Shown here in pieces: positions 50,816 through 62,472 of a stretch of 64,000 nt of DNA. Below the pieces are notes generated by a model, which was not told the origin of the DNA, did no database searches, and worked only from the letters and a program-made list of their open reading frames with translations. The stretch lies in the NCBI GenBank assembly GCA_951394045.1, contig OX595990.1, positions 2,844,549 to 2,908,548 on the forward strand, written 5' to 3'. The position numbers and the translations under genes were made by a program. The DNA is from Nitzschia sp. DOCU1 (lineage: Eukaryota > Bacillariophyta > Bacillariophyceae > Bacillariales > Bacillariaceae). Numbering within the stretch: the first letter of the stretch is position 1; each line of letters begins with the position of its first letter.

Positions 50816-51207
50816 TTAACGACCAGTAATAGACATGGATGGCATTATACGATGTGCATGGAACAAAGCTAGAAGTCGACACGAAAGCTCTTATGGATTT
50901 ACTGAAAGTGTGTACCCATCTCGCAGTTCGAATCGTTTTAGTGCTCTCGAACCGAGATTCTCGTCCAGTGGTATCCACTAGGTGTCACCTCCAGCCATAA
51001 TGAGACACAATTCGTAGGCGACCGCATGTTCTACTATCGTCCACGTATCTCTCCTCTGAAGACGCCACATGATTACCCCGGTCATGGCCAGCGCAAGTAG
51101 ATCGTATTATACCAGTACCGGTGTGAAATCGAGGAAACTTGAAAGTACTAAATCCCTGCAAAGCACCCAAGCCGGCATGGAAACGTCGTCGTCGGTGGCA
51201 ACCAACG
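50816..51207. other. Convergent intergenic region
   Basis: Between the ATP-grasp and RPAC2 stops. The GTTCGAATC at about 50927 was checked for a tRNA and no cloverleaf fits. Confidence 0.45.
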
Positions 51208-51630
51208 TTATTCTTCCATATCTTCTTCGTCGTACCCTTCTCCTGCCGGTTCCTCCTCATCCTGTATCATTTGCTCAATTTTCGCGTCAATGTCGATTTT
51301 ATCTTGCTTTACTTCTGGAAGTTTCTCCTCCAACTTTTTGAGTACAATGTCACACTGCTTGGACAGCGTCTCGCATGCTTCTTGCAACGCCGAGACTGCT
51401 GTGGTCGGTTCGTTGGCTTGAACACGAATATGGACTACTGGGTCGGATGGATGAGGCACAGAATAACCTGCAAAGCTGACCTTGCCGTTCTGAACTAAAA
51501 CATGCCGCAGAGCGTTTCCCAGAGTATGATCTTCGTTTCCAATGGCAAAGGTGCGGCTGGAAGGCGGCCCCGTGCCTCTAACTTGGAAGGCTACTGGCGC
51601 CTTTTTAATCTTTACTTCGTTTACACTCAT
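51208..51630 (-). CDS. RPAC2: RNA polymerase I and III subunit RPAC2 (AC19)
   Basis: Intronless, 140 residues from the ATG at 51630 (MSVNEVKIKK); the frame is open further up but the extra 47 residues do not look conserved. RPAC2 pairs with RPAC1 in RNA polymerases I and III, corresponding to the bacterial alpha N-terminal dimer. The core matches AC19 of yeast: TFAIGNEDHTLGNALRHVL, VSFAGYSVPHPSDPVVHIRVQ, then TTAVSALQEACETLSKQCDIVLKKLEEKL. The TAV-AL block and the C-terminal CDIV helix distinguish it from the related Pol II subunit RPB11. An acidic tail (DEEDMEE) closes it. Confidence 0.92.
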   Translation of the reverse strand: MSVNEVKIKKAPVAFQVRGTGPPSSRTFAIGNEDHTLGNALRHVLVQNGKVSFAGYSVPHPSDPVVHIRVQANEPTTAVSALQEACETLSKQCDIVLKKLEEKLPEVKQDKIDIDAKIEQMIQDEEEPAGEGYDEEDMEE

Positions 51631-51983
51631 TGTTGGAATGTAGACAGTGATCAGTGGAGGGGGCAGCACAATACGGACAGTTACGTTTGAGAGCTGTCGA
51701 TACCATGTATCTTGATGAGGGCAGATCGAGAGATGGCGTCGCAGTGGATTTGTTTCGGCGTGAAGTTTCAATTTTGGTGGTGCTCACGAGCGAAAGCGTT
51801 TGTCCGTCGTCCAAAAGGATTCATTCGACTTCGAGGCTGCCAACTACAATGATCAGTTCCAATCCAATGCGATTCCTTCTTAAGCTCCAGTACTATCAGA
51901 GGTCCCAGTAGCTTTGCTTGTACTACTAGTTTCTAGTAATTCTTATGCAGGGCCACATTATTGCGGCATTGGATACAATGGCC
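51631..51983. other. Intergenic region
   Basis: RPAC2 promoter and 3' flank of the zinc-domain gene. Nothing recognised. Confidence 0.4.
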
Positions 51984-54191
51984 TCATCGTTGTACAACCA
52001 AAGATGGTTTCGGTGTTGTGCTCATCGAATTTATCATTCGCAAGCCTTGATCCTCAGTCTCGACAATGCCAAGCTTCTTGATCGTTTCTCCCCAGTACTG
52101 TTTGCCGCCCCCAGCGACAGACTTTTCACTTCTCAGCCGAATGAGATCATCACGTATGGATTGGGGAACATAAGGACACTGCTGACACAGGTGAATGCCC
52201 GCCATATTGATGCCAGTCTGATACACACGTTCGAATCTGGTCGGGAAATAGGTAGAGCCCCGGGTTCGCTCCTCGCGAGGTGCGGACGCGCAATGTCGGC
52301 ATCGGATACCGACTTGCCCCAATACAATTGGAGTATTCCTACCCCGTGCACCAGCTTGCACGTCATCTTTCGTCGCCTTGAACACTTCAATCTGCTGCCG
52401 AGCCAAACATTGAAATCGCGACAGACAAAAGTCGTCAGATGGCGAGTACAACAAAGTCAAACTTTCCACCCTACCAGGTGTGGTTTCGCACTGAAGCGGC
52501 TGTTGAATGGTAGACGGGCTTGAATGTGCTTCGAAGCTGATGCTTCTGCATCTCTTCTTGGGAGGTACCCGACAGTGATCGTGTTCGCGTTGAGCGCTCT
52601 CGGAAGATAAAGTGGATTCAGCAAGTGACGGTGGTGCTGGCATCACTTCGGTGCTTGTCCTAGTACCAAAGAGAGGAGAGCCGATGTTTGTATCGTCCTC
52701 CAAGAACTTACTCAAATCATCAAATCGTTGTCTTTTCCTTGACTCGCTGTCTACAGGGAAACCGACGGGGGGTATTGCCGGCGATGGCGCACTCGCCCAA
52801 AGATTCAGAGTAGAGAGATGGTTTATGTTCTCAAGGGCAAGTAACTTGGAGGCATCACTAGCAGCCGCGTCGAGTGACGAACGTAGCCTTTGCTGCCAAA
52901 GTGTTGCCGAAGGATTCCATTCTTGGCCAGCAGCTCTAGGTTCTACGAGGCTACTGATCATTCTTGGATTATTGACAGCAGAATGCATTGCCAGCAGTGC
53001 TGACTGTGTCATGGCTTCCACGAGATCGGCTCTTGCAAATAAAGCCGCTGCTGCCGCCGCCCTTCTTTCACTCTGTTGCATACTCGCAAGAATCTCCAAA
53101 GCGAGGTTTCTGCTGAACAAGCTGTTCTTTTCGGCGGCTTGGAGAAGATCAAATCGAGTTGGTGCCTCTTGGTTGGATGACGACTGGGTCGCCGGCGGGG
53201 GGCTAGCGACAGTGGTGTAGAAGCTCCTACTGAGAGAAGCGCTCGGTAGAGCAGGAGACGCCATTGTGTTCAGCATGAGAATCTCATTAGTTGTAGGAGT
53301 AGGTCGTCCTGCCTGCTCCTCCTCCCTTCTAATGGATGCTGAAGGGCTGATGGTGGGCGATGGCTTTAGCTCCTCCTTGCCAACTTGCGAGGAACCCAGG
53401 TGAGCTTTCTTTGGTTCAGGTGTGACTCCAACGCCAAAGTCATGATGAACATGCTGGTTCGTTGGACCCTGTTCTTGTTCCTCAATATGAGGGTGGTGTT
53501 CCCGCGCTTTTTCATAGTTCATACGAAGCGCCGTCAGCAACGCATCGCTGCCAGCAACTTTCTTATCGGAAATCAAGTCTTCTTCTTCACATTTAAGAGG
53601 GCCTGTTTGGGCAAAGTCTCTTAGCTCTTCCGCTGGAACATGATCCGTCTGAAGCGGGAGGAGGCGAGAAGAAGGCGTTGTTGGTTTGGAGGAGGTTGTT
53701 TGCATGCTCGATTCCTGAAGAGAACCGTCTGGTGAATAAATGTCTTGAGAAGTATCAATTTTGCTTCTAGCCGTTTTCTGTGCTCCTTCAATCGAACCTT
53801 GACTATCCCCACTACGTACTAGGTGCTTGAATTTCTCAACCAAAAATCTTACAACGATCTTTTCGTCCTCAGAAGTAGAGGACAGTGACCTACGAGGTGT
53901 CAACGAGGACGTCCTCGGCAGTTGGTTCTCTGATGTTAAAGCAGGTCTTGTGCTGTCGGAAGTGGCCGATTCCTCATCTTCCCATCTCTCGTCAGGCTAT
54001 AGAACGATGGTTAGATATTGGGTGATCTCTTTTCTGTCAGCTTTTGTATCTGCTGCTATTGGTCGATGTGCACTCACCACTACTGCATCTTGCTGATCCT
54101 CGGAAGCGCCACAGGAGTTCCCATCACTCGTCCACCCTGAGGCCATGTCTTCGTGAAGGGAGTTCAAGGGGTAAGCCTGAACAGCAATCAT
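51984..54191 (-). CDS. Large disordered protein with a C-terminal Cys/His zinc-binding domain (diatom type)
   Basis: Two exons, 54078-54191 and 51984-53996, with an 81-bp intron joining QQDAVV to PDERWEDEES in frame; 708 residues. The first 500 residues are low complexity, Ser/Ala-rich, with an Ala-rich helix (RRAAAAAALFARADLVEAM) in the middle. Residues about 550-690 form a conserved-looking domain: CLARQQIEVFKATKDDV, GQVGIRCRHCA, TYFPTRFERVYQ, MAGIHLCQQCPYVPQSIR, then KQYWGETIKKLGIVETE. Four Cys and a His suggest a zinc site. I know this domain pattern from many diatom proteins of unknown function, some with DNA-binding partners; a chromatin or transcription role is conjecture. Confidence 0.72.
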
Positions 54192-55524
54192 GTTGTTGGT
54201 AAATAGAATTATGACATGGATTATTGATGGATTTTGTGAATTCTCCGATGAAAGGATTGAACATCTCCTCACTTTATTCTCCGAAGCGGACGTTGAAGTA
54301 AGCAGAATGCGGAGTAACTTTTATTATTCTCTCTCGTAATAAATTATTCTCTTGTTGTCCTGACTTACTTCGTACATTGAAGTCAGGTGTATTTTGGACT
54401 ACGGAAAATGATGGCTCGGGCGATTCATATAGCCCTTCTTTGCAGAAGAGGGCAGCATTTGCAACATAAGGGCACCGTAGCACTTGGAATTAGGCCGTGT
54501 CACTTGAGCTTCAATGCTCCTTCAATAAAGTAATAAGCCTTAGAATTTTCTCATTTAGAGAGTTCGGTTTTCCTTCCGTACCACGTCGGTAGCTGCAGCC
54601 AACAACATAAGTACACTACAAAAAAATTCTCGAAATTCTGCTTTAATCGTCGCGATTGGGTACCAGAGAAACGTTCGGCAGAACAAATTTTATGTTGAAG
54701 GAATTATTAAACCTTGACACTGGGCACATAATCGAGTTGCTTGGCCCGTAACAGAACGAAACGTTGCGACATTCGAAACGGAGGAACTACGTGCTTCTGA
54801 CCAAAATTCGACTTCTACTCTTCCCTATACCGGTAGAATCGAAGAAACACTATCTTGCTGGCATGGATGAGAGCTTATCAGACAACCGAAACACGCAACC
54901 TCCTCCCTGTGCCTGGTATTCAACATTCAACAAGAATGGCCTGCCTGCACATATCATACACTCTATCACGCCCCTGCTCAGTGTCGATTTAAGTAGTAGG
55001 GTAGCTCAGCGAAAGTCTACAGTAAGCTACTCTACTACCGGTAGAGAGCGAAGACCTATTCAAGGATCTACATCCTCGAACTATTTCATTGATAGCTAGA
55101 GGAGATTGGAGCCAGCGAGTCAGAATTACTACAGTAGCAGCGAATGATCCAATGATCGAAGTACGTAAGAGTTGATGGGAGTGATTGCGTCGGAATCAGC
55201 GCTCGAGCGTCCGGGAGAAAGAGTCCATAAGTAACTGCCTCCTCCAGTCCAATGATGTACCTATCCTCAGCCAAAGGCTTGGCCAGCGTCAAAGTTTTGA
55301 GCAGAACAGCAACAATGAGATTTTGTTCTGCTCCCATGACCTGGGCCTTGGTCTCCACTCATTATGCTTGCTCAAAATGCCCTACATCGTCCGCTCAAAC
55401 GCACTGCTCGCCTCTCGAAACGAAATCCGGTGGATTGCATTGCTGTGCCCAGTCGCCGATACAAGGCACGGTGTCGAGGGAAAGTGAAAACAACAGTGGC
55501 CGCCTCTCTACCCAGCGAAATCCC
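54192..55524. other. Intergenic region
   Basis: 1.3 kb between the starts/ends of two minus-strand genes; AT-richer than the genes, short open frames only (for example 54764-55099), none recognised. Confidence 0.4.
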
Positions 55525-58164
55525 TCAAGCCCCTGATCCGTCACGAAGAAACGGTATAACCATCGGGACTGTCGTGCCCTCTAATAATACCAAGATTTTT
55601 GTGAAGTTGCTTCTTTGACGAAACTTCGACGTCGTGGAGCAACCCTTTGCATAAATATGGACGGTAATGACGACCCCTTCAAACAAGCCCAAACGGCAAA
55701 GCTCGTCCTGAGTCTCGTATGGAGACTGCGCGCCTTTGTTACTTTGGTAACTGGAACCGTCCAAAGCCTTCACAACTTTTGAGAATCGCTCGTCCCAGTA
55801 TATTTCAGGGAGGTCGCCACCACTTCGACGGGTCGACACATCTACTGTTATCTGTTGGTTTTTTATCACGATCGGATGGTGGGCCATGCCCGTGTTCTGG
55901 ATAACGATTTGTAGTTCGACGACCGGCCGAGATTGGTAAGCCCCACCCCCTTGTGCCGCGGTTGACGGCTCTCGTTTGACGCTACGAAGCGTCTCCCCGT
56001 TGCTTCGCTCGACGATGAAAACCCAGCCGCTTACTCTCCCGGGTATCTTGGCGTCACCAAGGAGAGAAAGTCCCTCATGTTGCATGTGAGGCATGACGTT
56101 TGCGGCGTTCATTGCTCGATAAATCGCCTTTTTGGATACTTTTGTCCCTTCTAGCTCGCCGTCTTCCAGCTTTTCCGTCCATTGCCGTACGTTGTAGAAC
56201 CCGAATCGTCGCACTGCCAATTGCAGCCACGCAGAATTGTCCTGGAACGACTCCATATCGCGCCACTTCCTTGATACACAAGGACATCTCGACAATGAAA
56301 CTGGATCCAGCATCCGTGCCACTCCTACAAAGATAATCTTTTCATGTTCAGGTACATCCACATGATGTTGTATCGGTACCATTTCCTCTCTGTCGACTTC
56401 TTCATCAGCAGATTTGATACGCTTCGCGTGGGATCCATTGGTAGTTGCATTTGGATGCTCCCAACGCTTTTGCCCCGTGTGCGGCACGCCGGTGCTGTTC
56501 AGGGTGGCGGGAAGCGGGGCGCTAACCGAAAGGGCACTTGTGCTTCCAGCAGCATTAGATGCATCGAGCCGCTCTTGCAAGCAAACTAGTTCTCTCGAGA
56601 GCGACTCGCATTGAGAATTCAGTGCTTGTACCAATGAGGCAGCCGTGGCCACAAAACTTGGCCGGTCCCACTTTTTTGCCTGTTCGGCCAACTTCACACA
56701 CTCGTCACTGATTTGCAGCGATTTCGCCCGTTGCTCCGTTTTGCTGATACGGCTACTCAAAAGATTCATTCGTTGCTTCGATTGTGACCCTGACAGATTC
56801 ATAGCGATCGATAGTCGCTCAATAGCGTCGTTCAGTTTCACTCGAGCATCCTTGGCGCGTTGCTTCTTTCGTTCGTATGCGGCCCCCGAGCCGTTTGCTG
56901 ATGCGTCAGATGCTATGGATGGCAGTAGCGGAGGAGAATGCCCCCTTGGAGGAATACTTTTGTTGAATCCTTTGGTGGAGACCGTCGGTGGAGGAGCTGG
57001 TACCGATGGCACCGTGTGGTTGTCTCCAAATCCGTACTGGGATTTCTTATTCGCCGCTGCTAGCACTGAGGCACGGGATGTGGAATGAGCAGCTGCATGC
57101 TGGGGCGGCGAATACGGCACACGGTGCCGTTGGTAGTGATGTGCTGTTGGCGGCGTGGTCTTTTTTGTCCCGTTGGCAGTTGTTTGTTGGCCTATTGTGT
57201 AGGGGAGGGCCGGCTTGGCACTAGAAGTTGGGTCAGAGCCCACGGGGTGGGAAAATTTCTGCCCTGGATGAGGTAGCGGCCCCGAAGATGGAGACCCCAC
57301 CGAGGCGATTGCTGCTGCAGTTGCAACTGCCTGCGCCAGCACCCCTGAATCAGCGGCCGGAGTGCTTTCGGCAGGAGGTAGAGCGCTTGCATATCGCGGC
57401 GGCGAGGGAATTCGTTCCGGTATAGGCAATTGATGTTGGCGTCCATATGGGTAATAGCTGTATTGGTGAGGATGCACAGTAGAAGACGTCTGCTGCTGCT
57501 GCGGTTGTTGTTGATGTTGCTTGGCAATACTCGCCGTCACGGTTTCCTGGATAGTGCTCATTTTTCGCTCAATCTCGGACCACGGCGTCGGATCAATAGC
57601 AGCCGTAAGGGCATCAATCTCCATTTGCGTTTCGTCGTCATCCGCTGCTGTATCCGTTTTGACCCCACCAGACATACTGCCGTCGGTAGAATTTCGTCGG
57701 CTGCTGCCCCTGCTGGGAAATCCAACATCATCCAGCAGCGATCCCAGGCCAGCATAATTCATATTCAAACTTTGCCGATGTTTCGATTCCTTGCTTAAAA
57801 AAAGTTCCGCCAGGCTGAACGTGCTGCTGTCATTGTCGGTCGATTCTAGCGGTAGAGGATAAGATGGGCGACTGCTGCTGTTCGTCCGGTCGACTGCTTG
57901 ATTTAATAGCGGCACCTTTGCATTTTCCTGAACATGCATGTGAACCCCATGAACGGAATGCGACTGATTTCTTCCATAGGATTCAGCTCCGGAGGAGGAG
58001 GCAATCGATCTTGTGGGTGACGCTGGTGATGTCTCGCCGAGTGTCATTCCCACTGGATTGTAAAAAGGATTCGGCGGCGACCGGGGAGATTCCTGGGGAG
58101 ACTTGAGGCCGCCGTCGGATCCATCAAATGACCCAAGGTCGTCCAACTCGAGATTGAGACTCAT
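55525..58164 (-). CDS. F-box-like protein with long disordered, Gln-rich N-terminus
   Basis: Intronless, 879 residues. The first 450 residues are disordered, with a QQQQPQQQQ run and many Pro and Ser. About residues 455-555 are helical and charged (ERLSIAMNLSGSQSKQRMN, CVKLAEQAKKW, ALNSQCESLSRELVCLQERL), a likely coiled coil. Near residue 620-670 an F-box-like segment is visible (IFVGVARMLDPVSLSRCPCVSRKWRDM, then SAWLQLAVRRFGFYNVRQW). F-box proteins link substrates to SCF ubiquitin ligases through SKP1. The last 200 residues form a beta-rich domain (GRVSGWVFIVERSN, PVVELQIVIQNTG, GVVITVHIYAKG) not recognised. The match to the F-box start (LP at the usual position) is imperfect. Confidence 0.7.
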   Translation of the reverse strand: MSLNLELDDLGSFDGSDGGLKSPQESPRSPPNPFYNPVGMTLGETSPASPTRSIASSSGAESYGRNQSHSVHGVHMHVQENAKVPLLNQAVDRTNSSSRPSYPLPLESTDNDSSTFSLAELFLSKESKHRQSLNMNYAGLGSLLDDVGFPSRGSSRRNSTDGSMSGGVKTDTAADDDETQMEIDALTAAIDPTPWSEIERKMSTIQETVTASIAKQHQQQPQQQQTSSTVHPHQYSYYPYGRQHQLPIPERIPSPPRYASALPPAESTPAADSGVLAQAVATAAAIASVGSPSSGPLPHPGQKFSHPVGSDPTSSAKPALPYTIGQQTTANGTKKTTPPTAHHYQRHRVPYSPPQHAAAHSTSRASVLAAANKKSQYGFGDNHTVPSVPAPPPTVSTKGFNKSIPPRGHSPPLLPSIASDASANGSGAAYERKKQRAKDARVKLNDAIERLSIAMNLSGSQSKQRMNLLSSRISKTEQRAKSLQISDECVKLAEQAKKWDRPSFVATAASLVQALNSQCESLSRELVCLQERLDASNAAGSTSALSVSAPLPATLNSTGVPHTGQKRWEHPNATTNGSHAKRIKSADEEVDREEMVPIQHHVDVPEHEKIIFVGVARMLDPVSLSRCPCVSRKWRDMESFQDNSAWLQLAVRRFGFYNVRQWTEKLEDGELEGTKVSKKAIYRAMNAANVMPHMQHEGLSLLGDAKIPGRVSGWVFIVERSNGETLRSVKREPSTAAQGGGAYQSRPVVELQIVIQNTGMAHHPIVIKNQQITVDVSTRRSGGDLPEIYWDERFSKVVKALDGSSYQSNKGAQSPYETQDELCRLGLFEGVVITVHIYAKGCSTTSKFRQRSNFTKILVLLEGTTVPMVIPFLRDGSGA

Positions 58165-59251
58165 GTTCTTGCACTATTAGTGGCTGTGGATTGCTGCGCG
58201 CTGCACCTGTACCAGTACAAGACCGTGCCTGGTGGATCGTATTGCTGCAACCGCTCAATCTTCATGAGAAGTTTAGGTACTCAAGTAGCTGCACAAAAGG
58301 CGATTACTCGGCTCTTGTCTCTAGTCCCTTGATCCTCGAATCTTCCACAGTGTGTGGCCCTCTTTGCTTGCCTGCTGCTGGGAAGATCTGATAGCTTGTT
58401 AATAGTATGTCATACCCTATTCTCTGCGCCCAATATCCAACACACATCACATCCATCCATCATCGTCGTCGCACCCGTTGATTTCGCGGCGCGGCAGTGT
58501 CAGCGCGGCGAGGAAACCCGCCCGAGCCAGCCCAGTGGACCGCCAACGCGAAGCCTTTTGCTACAGACATTACAGGTAGCTTGTCCACTTCAGACGTTTT
58601 TAGTTAGAGACAACCGTTTGATGACGCCAGCGTGGCATGGTCCAGCCGTCGACCGTATAAAAGACTCATTCGACCGAAATTGATTCCGAGGTTCGGAGGG
58701 AAGCAGACGTGGCGGGACATAATCTGCCGCCTACAGGTGCGGAAGTGACCTCATTTGTCGGCGGCGTAGCATTTTTTCCCTCCAATAGAATTCTCCATTC
58801 CACGACGTCCCTCTGCAAGTGATCTAAGTGTATGATATGCATAGCATCTGCTGTTGGCATACGTTTATCACCTGAATATGAACCCAATGAAAGAACCCAA
58901 TGACCTCAATCTGTTTTCCATCACCGTGACTCATGCGAAGCCCACTGCGGGTTTCGATCTGTAGTACATAGAGGTGCGAGAGACTCCTCTCTAGGTGCTA
59001 CTACTTGGGTGGCGAGATCGCATAGTAGGGTCCTGAGATGGTGTTCTAATCGGTCTTTATAATATAATTTACAACATTAACGTGCAAGTTGAGTACTCAA
59101 CTATCACAAAGGGCCCGAGACGATGTCCCTCAAAACTGCGACAAAAATCTCCCGATCTACAAACGTGGGTGACGATGAAATGCAAAGGCATCGTCTCGAG
59201 CGTCTTCAAATATATGGCCTCCTGACAAGCCCCACGCAGGCTTAACAGAGC
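58165..59251. other. Intergenic region
   Basis: About 1.1 kb between two minus-strand genes; promoter of the F-box-like gene. No RNA or repeat seen. Confidence 0.4.
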
Positions 59252-60700
59252 TTATGCCTTCTTCTTGTTGTCCGCGCGGGCTCGAAGGCACCATTCGAAG
59301 CCCATCGATTGAAGCTGCTCGATCCGTTCCAGGGTAATGTTGGAGGGACGGCCAAGGCAAAACAACTTGTATTGACGACGTTGCTGTTTTACCCAAGTTG
59401 CCAACTTCTTGTTTTGGTTATAAGCGGTGGGAACAGTCACGTGCCCATTGGCGCGGCGGAATTCTTCGAGTTCGGCGATTCGGTGTTCCCAAATAGTATT
59501 GTGAGAGTCCCAAACGAATCCCGCAGCCTCGAGGCGCTGGATACGTTCCTCCGTCATCGTAGAAGGCTTTCCTTCCTTCATTAGTTTGTACTGATAACGC
59601 TGACGCTTCACCCATCGGCTTAGCGGCGGATTCTCCTTGAAGCCATGAGGCACTTGGCAGTTTCCTCGTACCTTGCGAAAGGCTAGGAGATCTTCAAAGG
59701 CCTCATCCCACTGCTTGTTCTGGTAGTCGCGGAATCGATTCTCGTTGTAATCATCATCGTCCGAAGCCTGATCGTCTGTAAGTGTGGGCTGCTGGGCCAC
59801 CATGCGGTACGACGCGATGCTCTCGACATTTTCTGGTGTGAGGCACGTGTTCTGTCTTGTACTTAAAGCTGTATGATAATCTACAATACGCTCTGAAAAC
59901 AAGGTGAGTAAACAAGAGGGGTCCTCAATAGGTTCGAGGTGGGGAATCTGGATGAACTTACCGTTTCGGTCCAGGAATGATGAGAAATGAAGGTTGTTAT
60001 GGGTGGAGTTTGTGGATAGAGGGGATACTGCAGCTAGTGTGGAAGCAGAGGTGCATGGTGGTGGTGGCGTGGGGGGGGCGGATGTCCCACTGTAGGCAAC
60101 CGCAGGATTGTTGGTGGCTGGATTCCATGAACTGGCGACATTGGGGCCGAATCCAAGAGCGGTATCGAAGCCTGCCACCCTCCTTGGTGGTGCCATTTGG
60201 ATGGGTGCCTTGTGTGTATGAAAAAGTAGATCATCGTCGAAGGAGTCATCAAGGTCTATGACTTGACTCAAGTTCTGAAGCACCTCATTGATCACATTGT
60301 GCGTCTTGGAAAGCCTCTCTTCCAAAGGGGCCTTGGGTGAAAGCAGCATATTGGCCTTGATACTAAGACCCCCTTTGCTTGGCATCTCGGGGATACCTTT
60401 CCTCGGGGACTTAGGAACCGTGCAAGAATCAGAAAAAGGGCCATAAACAGCTGGCTCATTCCTGCCAAAGAGCGGCTGGACGCTCATGTCTTGAGAACTT
60501 GTTTCATGGCCAGGAGGTACCGTGTGGTTGCTTTGCCTGAATAAAGCAACAAGCGAATTATTCGGGATCCCACTGGAATTGCCGGCTTGAACACAAGCCG
60601 GAGACTTGCCATTGGCTCCATCGTCGCAGTCCCAAAGGCTCTCGTCGACAAACTGGTTGGACCAGCCAGCCAAGGACATCGAAGCAAGGTGAGGAAACAT
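59252..60700 (-). CDS. Helicase-associated (HA) repeat protein
   Basis: Intronless, 482 residues. The C-terminal third holds two tandem HA domains (about residues 335-405 and 408-475): WDEAFEDLLAFRKVRGNCQVP...LSRWVKRQRYQYKLMKEG...RIQRLEAAGFVWD and WEHRIAELEEFRRANGHVTVP...LATWVKQQRRQYKLFCLG...RIEQLQSMGFEW. These helical repeats are found next to bacterial helicases and occur alone in many copies in diatoms and other algae, where a nucleic-acid-binding role is assumed. No helicase motor is present. The N-terminal 330 residues are low complexity, with a region rich in Pro and Ser (SAPPTPPPPCTSAS). A basic KKK end follows the second repeat. Confidence 0.88.
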   Translation of the reverse strand: MFPHLASMSLAGWSNQFVDESLWDCDDGANGKSPACVQAGNSSGIPNNSLVALFRQSNHTVPPGHETSSQDMSVQPLFGRNEPAVYGPFSDSCTVPKSPRKGIPEMPSKGGLSIKANMLLSPKAPLEERLSKTHNVINEVLQNLSQVIDLDDSFDDDLLFHTHKAPIQMAPPRRVAGFDTALGFGPNVASSWNPATNNPAVAYSGTSAPPTPPPPCTSASTLAAVSPLSTNSTHNNLHFSSFLDRNGKFIQIPHLEPIEDPSCLLTLFSERIVDYHTALSTRQNTCLTPENVESIASYRMVAQQPTLTDDQASDDDDYNENRFRDYQNKQWDEAFEDLLAFRKVRGNCQVPHGFKENPPLSRWVKRQRYQYKLMKEGKPSTMTEERIQRLEAAGFVWDSHNTIWEHRIAELEEFRRANGHVTVPTAYNQNKKLATWVKQQRRQYKLFCLGRPSNITLERIEQLQSMGFEWCLRARADNKKKA

Positions 60701-62472
60701 GATAGTTCAGTAATGATGTTGTGCTGACTTCCAAACTGTGATGAGAGTTTTGGATTTCCGATGATGAGAACAAAGTTTGATCCCAAAAATATTTTAATGC
60801 TACCGAACCTATCTTCGGAAGTATAAGTCGTTTCTCGATGCATGCGCCCCCGCCTATTCCCAAGCGAAAGGCGAAGAAAGCCTCACGAGAAAGATTCTGC
60901 CTTCTACGTCCTTCGGCGGCCTGCGGGAGCAGTCACAATTGGTCAACTTTCAAGTTGGGCTTAATTCGCAAAAGAGGAATCGTTGCCGTCATAGACGAGC
61001 GCCTCTAACGGTAGACGGTATAGGCCCAACACGTTTCGAGAAGATTCTTCTCCGCATTCAATGTACTACCGGTATACTGCCTTGCAGGAGCCCGCCAGAT
61101 CCCAAAGTACCGGGTTCGTACGTAGTAGGGGATGGAAAGAGGAACGCACCTACCCTACCCGGATATTTATCACCAAGTCGGAGTTTCCAGTTTTCACCCA
61201 ATGCGGAAAATATCAACAAACATACATATAACCCACGACACGACGCAACGCAGAAGTGTAGTGCAGTGCGTATGATATTTGCATTCGTGCTGAGAGCAAA
61301 GACCTTGTACTCTCTCTACCGGAGGGAGGGAGGGAAAATGACAATTTCCACGATCCCGCAAATGAAGGGCACTATTAGACACGTGTTCTGTATGACCCAG
61401 AGCATCGTACCAGGTACCAGCGAAAACGCCTATAAACAAATAACTCAATCTTCGCGGCAACGTGCCATGGTTCGTCATGTCCTATCAAAAAACGTAGTTC
61501 TTAAGTTGAACTTAGTTGGCTCGTCATCGAAAGATAAATAACAATCATCGGGTTTTCTTGCTCGTCACTTGTTGTCAAATTCGCTCGCGAAGATTTACTC
61601 CCGGTGTAATGTCCGTCGAAGAGGTTTGTTTAATAAACTTGTCGCCGAATAGTCTATGATGCGATGGTACAGCCTACAATTCAATTAGACATCAAGATAT
61701 TTTATCTCGTCTAAAGGATTTTCCCACTATTTGTTCGCCAATTTACACTGATCCCCAAATGCATGATGGATTCTCTTGAGTAAATAAAGCTTACGGAAGA
61801 CATTCAAGATGCCGTCTTGTGAGGCACAATCAACCGAAACATCAAGAATGTCAATGCGACAAGGGAAGATCGCCTATACATAACATGCTAAGATGCTATG
61901 ATGCGGTGGTATGTAGGATAGTAATTGTTGTCAGTCGTCGCCCGCCACTCTCGTGGTCGGCGAAAGACTAAGAAAACGGTAGCTACAACAGCATCCGCAG
62001 CAAAAGAAGTAGGTGTAACTATGGCTACGAGCTATACCGGAACACTATCAAATATCATACAGTACTATTACCCCGGAGAGTCTATATGGAAACAAGTCAC
62101 AAAGGAGACTCCAAAGTTCATCATGAATCATACCACTCCAGTAGTAGTACGCTCCGCAAAGCAGCTTTCCACCACCAAGAATCGGTCGTCGAGTGAGTTA
62201 GAATTGCACTACTAGTACATACGGCAGATAAGACTGGGTTCTTGTTAACTATAGTTTAACAAAGCACTATCCAATTGTAGGAACTTGTCCTTTGACGTTA
62301 TAATCATACGATCGCTTTCTTCGTTGGCCGGAGTGATGATACCTGTCGACTTACATTACAAAAGTCTCAAAAGTCATTTTTCTATCTAGTAGCAAGAGAA
62401 ACAAACGTTACTCGTTGTATTATGCTTATCTTTGGCTTATGTGCCCAACTGTTCTTGCCGTCGACTTTTTGC
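60701..62472. other. Intergenic region, 1.8 kb
   Basis: Longest gene-free host stretch of the right part. Open frames 60939-61541 (+) and 61925-62215 (+) lack protein-like composition or family motifs. No RNA gene or repeat is recognised. Confidence 0.4.

Noticed and set aside
50920..50985. Possible tRNA at a GTTCGAATC motif
   Set aside because: No acceptor or anticodon stem can be formed around it.
51208..51630. RPB11 as identity of the polymerase subunit
   Set aside because: The GYSVPHPSD and TTAVxALQ wording fits RPAC2/AC19 better than the Pol II subunit.
60939..61541. 200-codon plus-strand ORF
   Set aside because: No family motif and no protein-like composition; sits in intergenic DNA.
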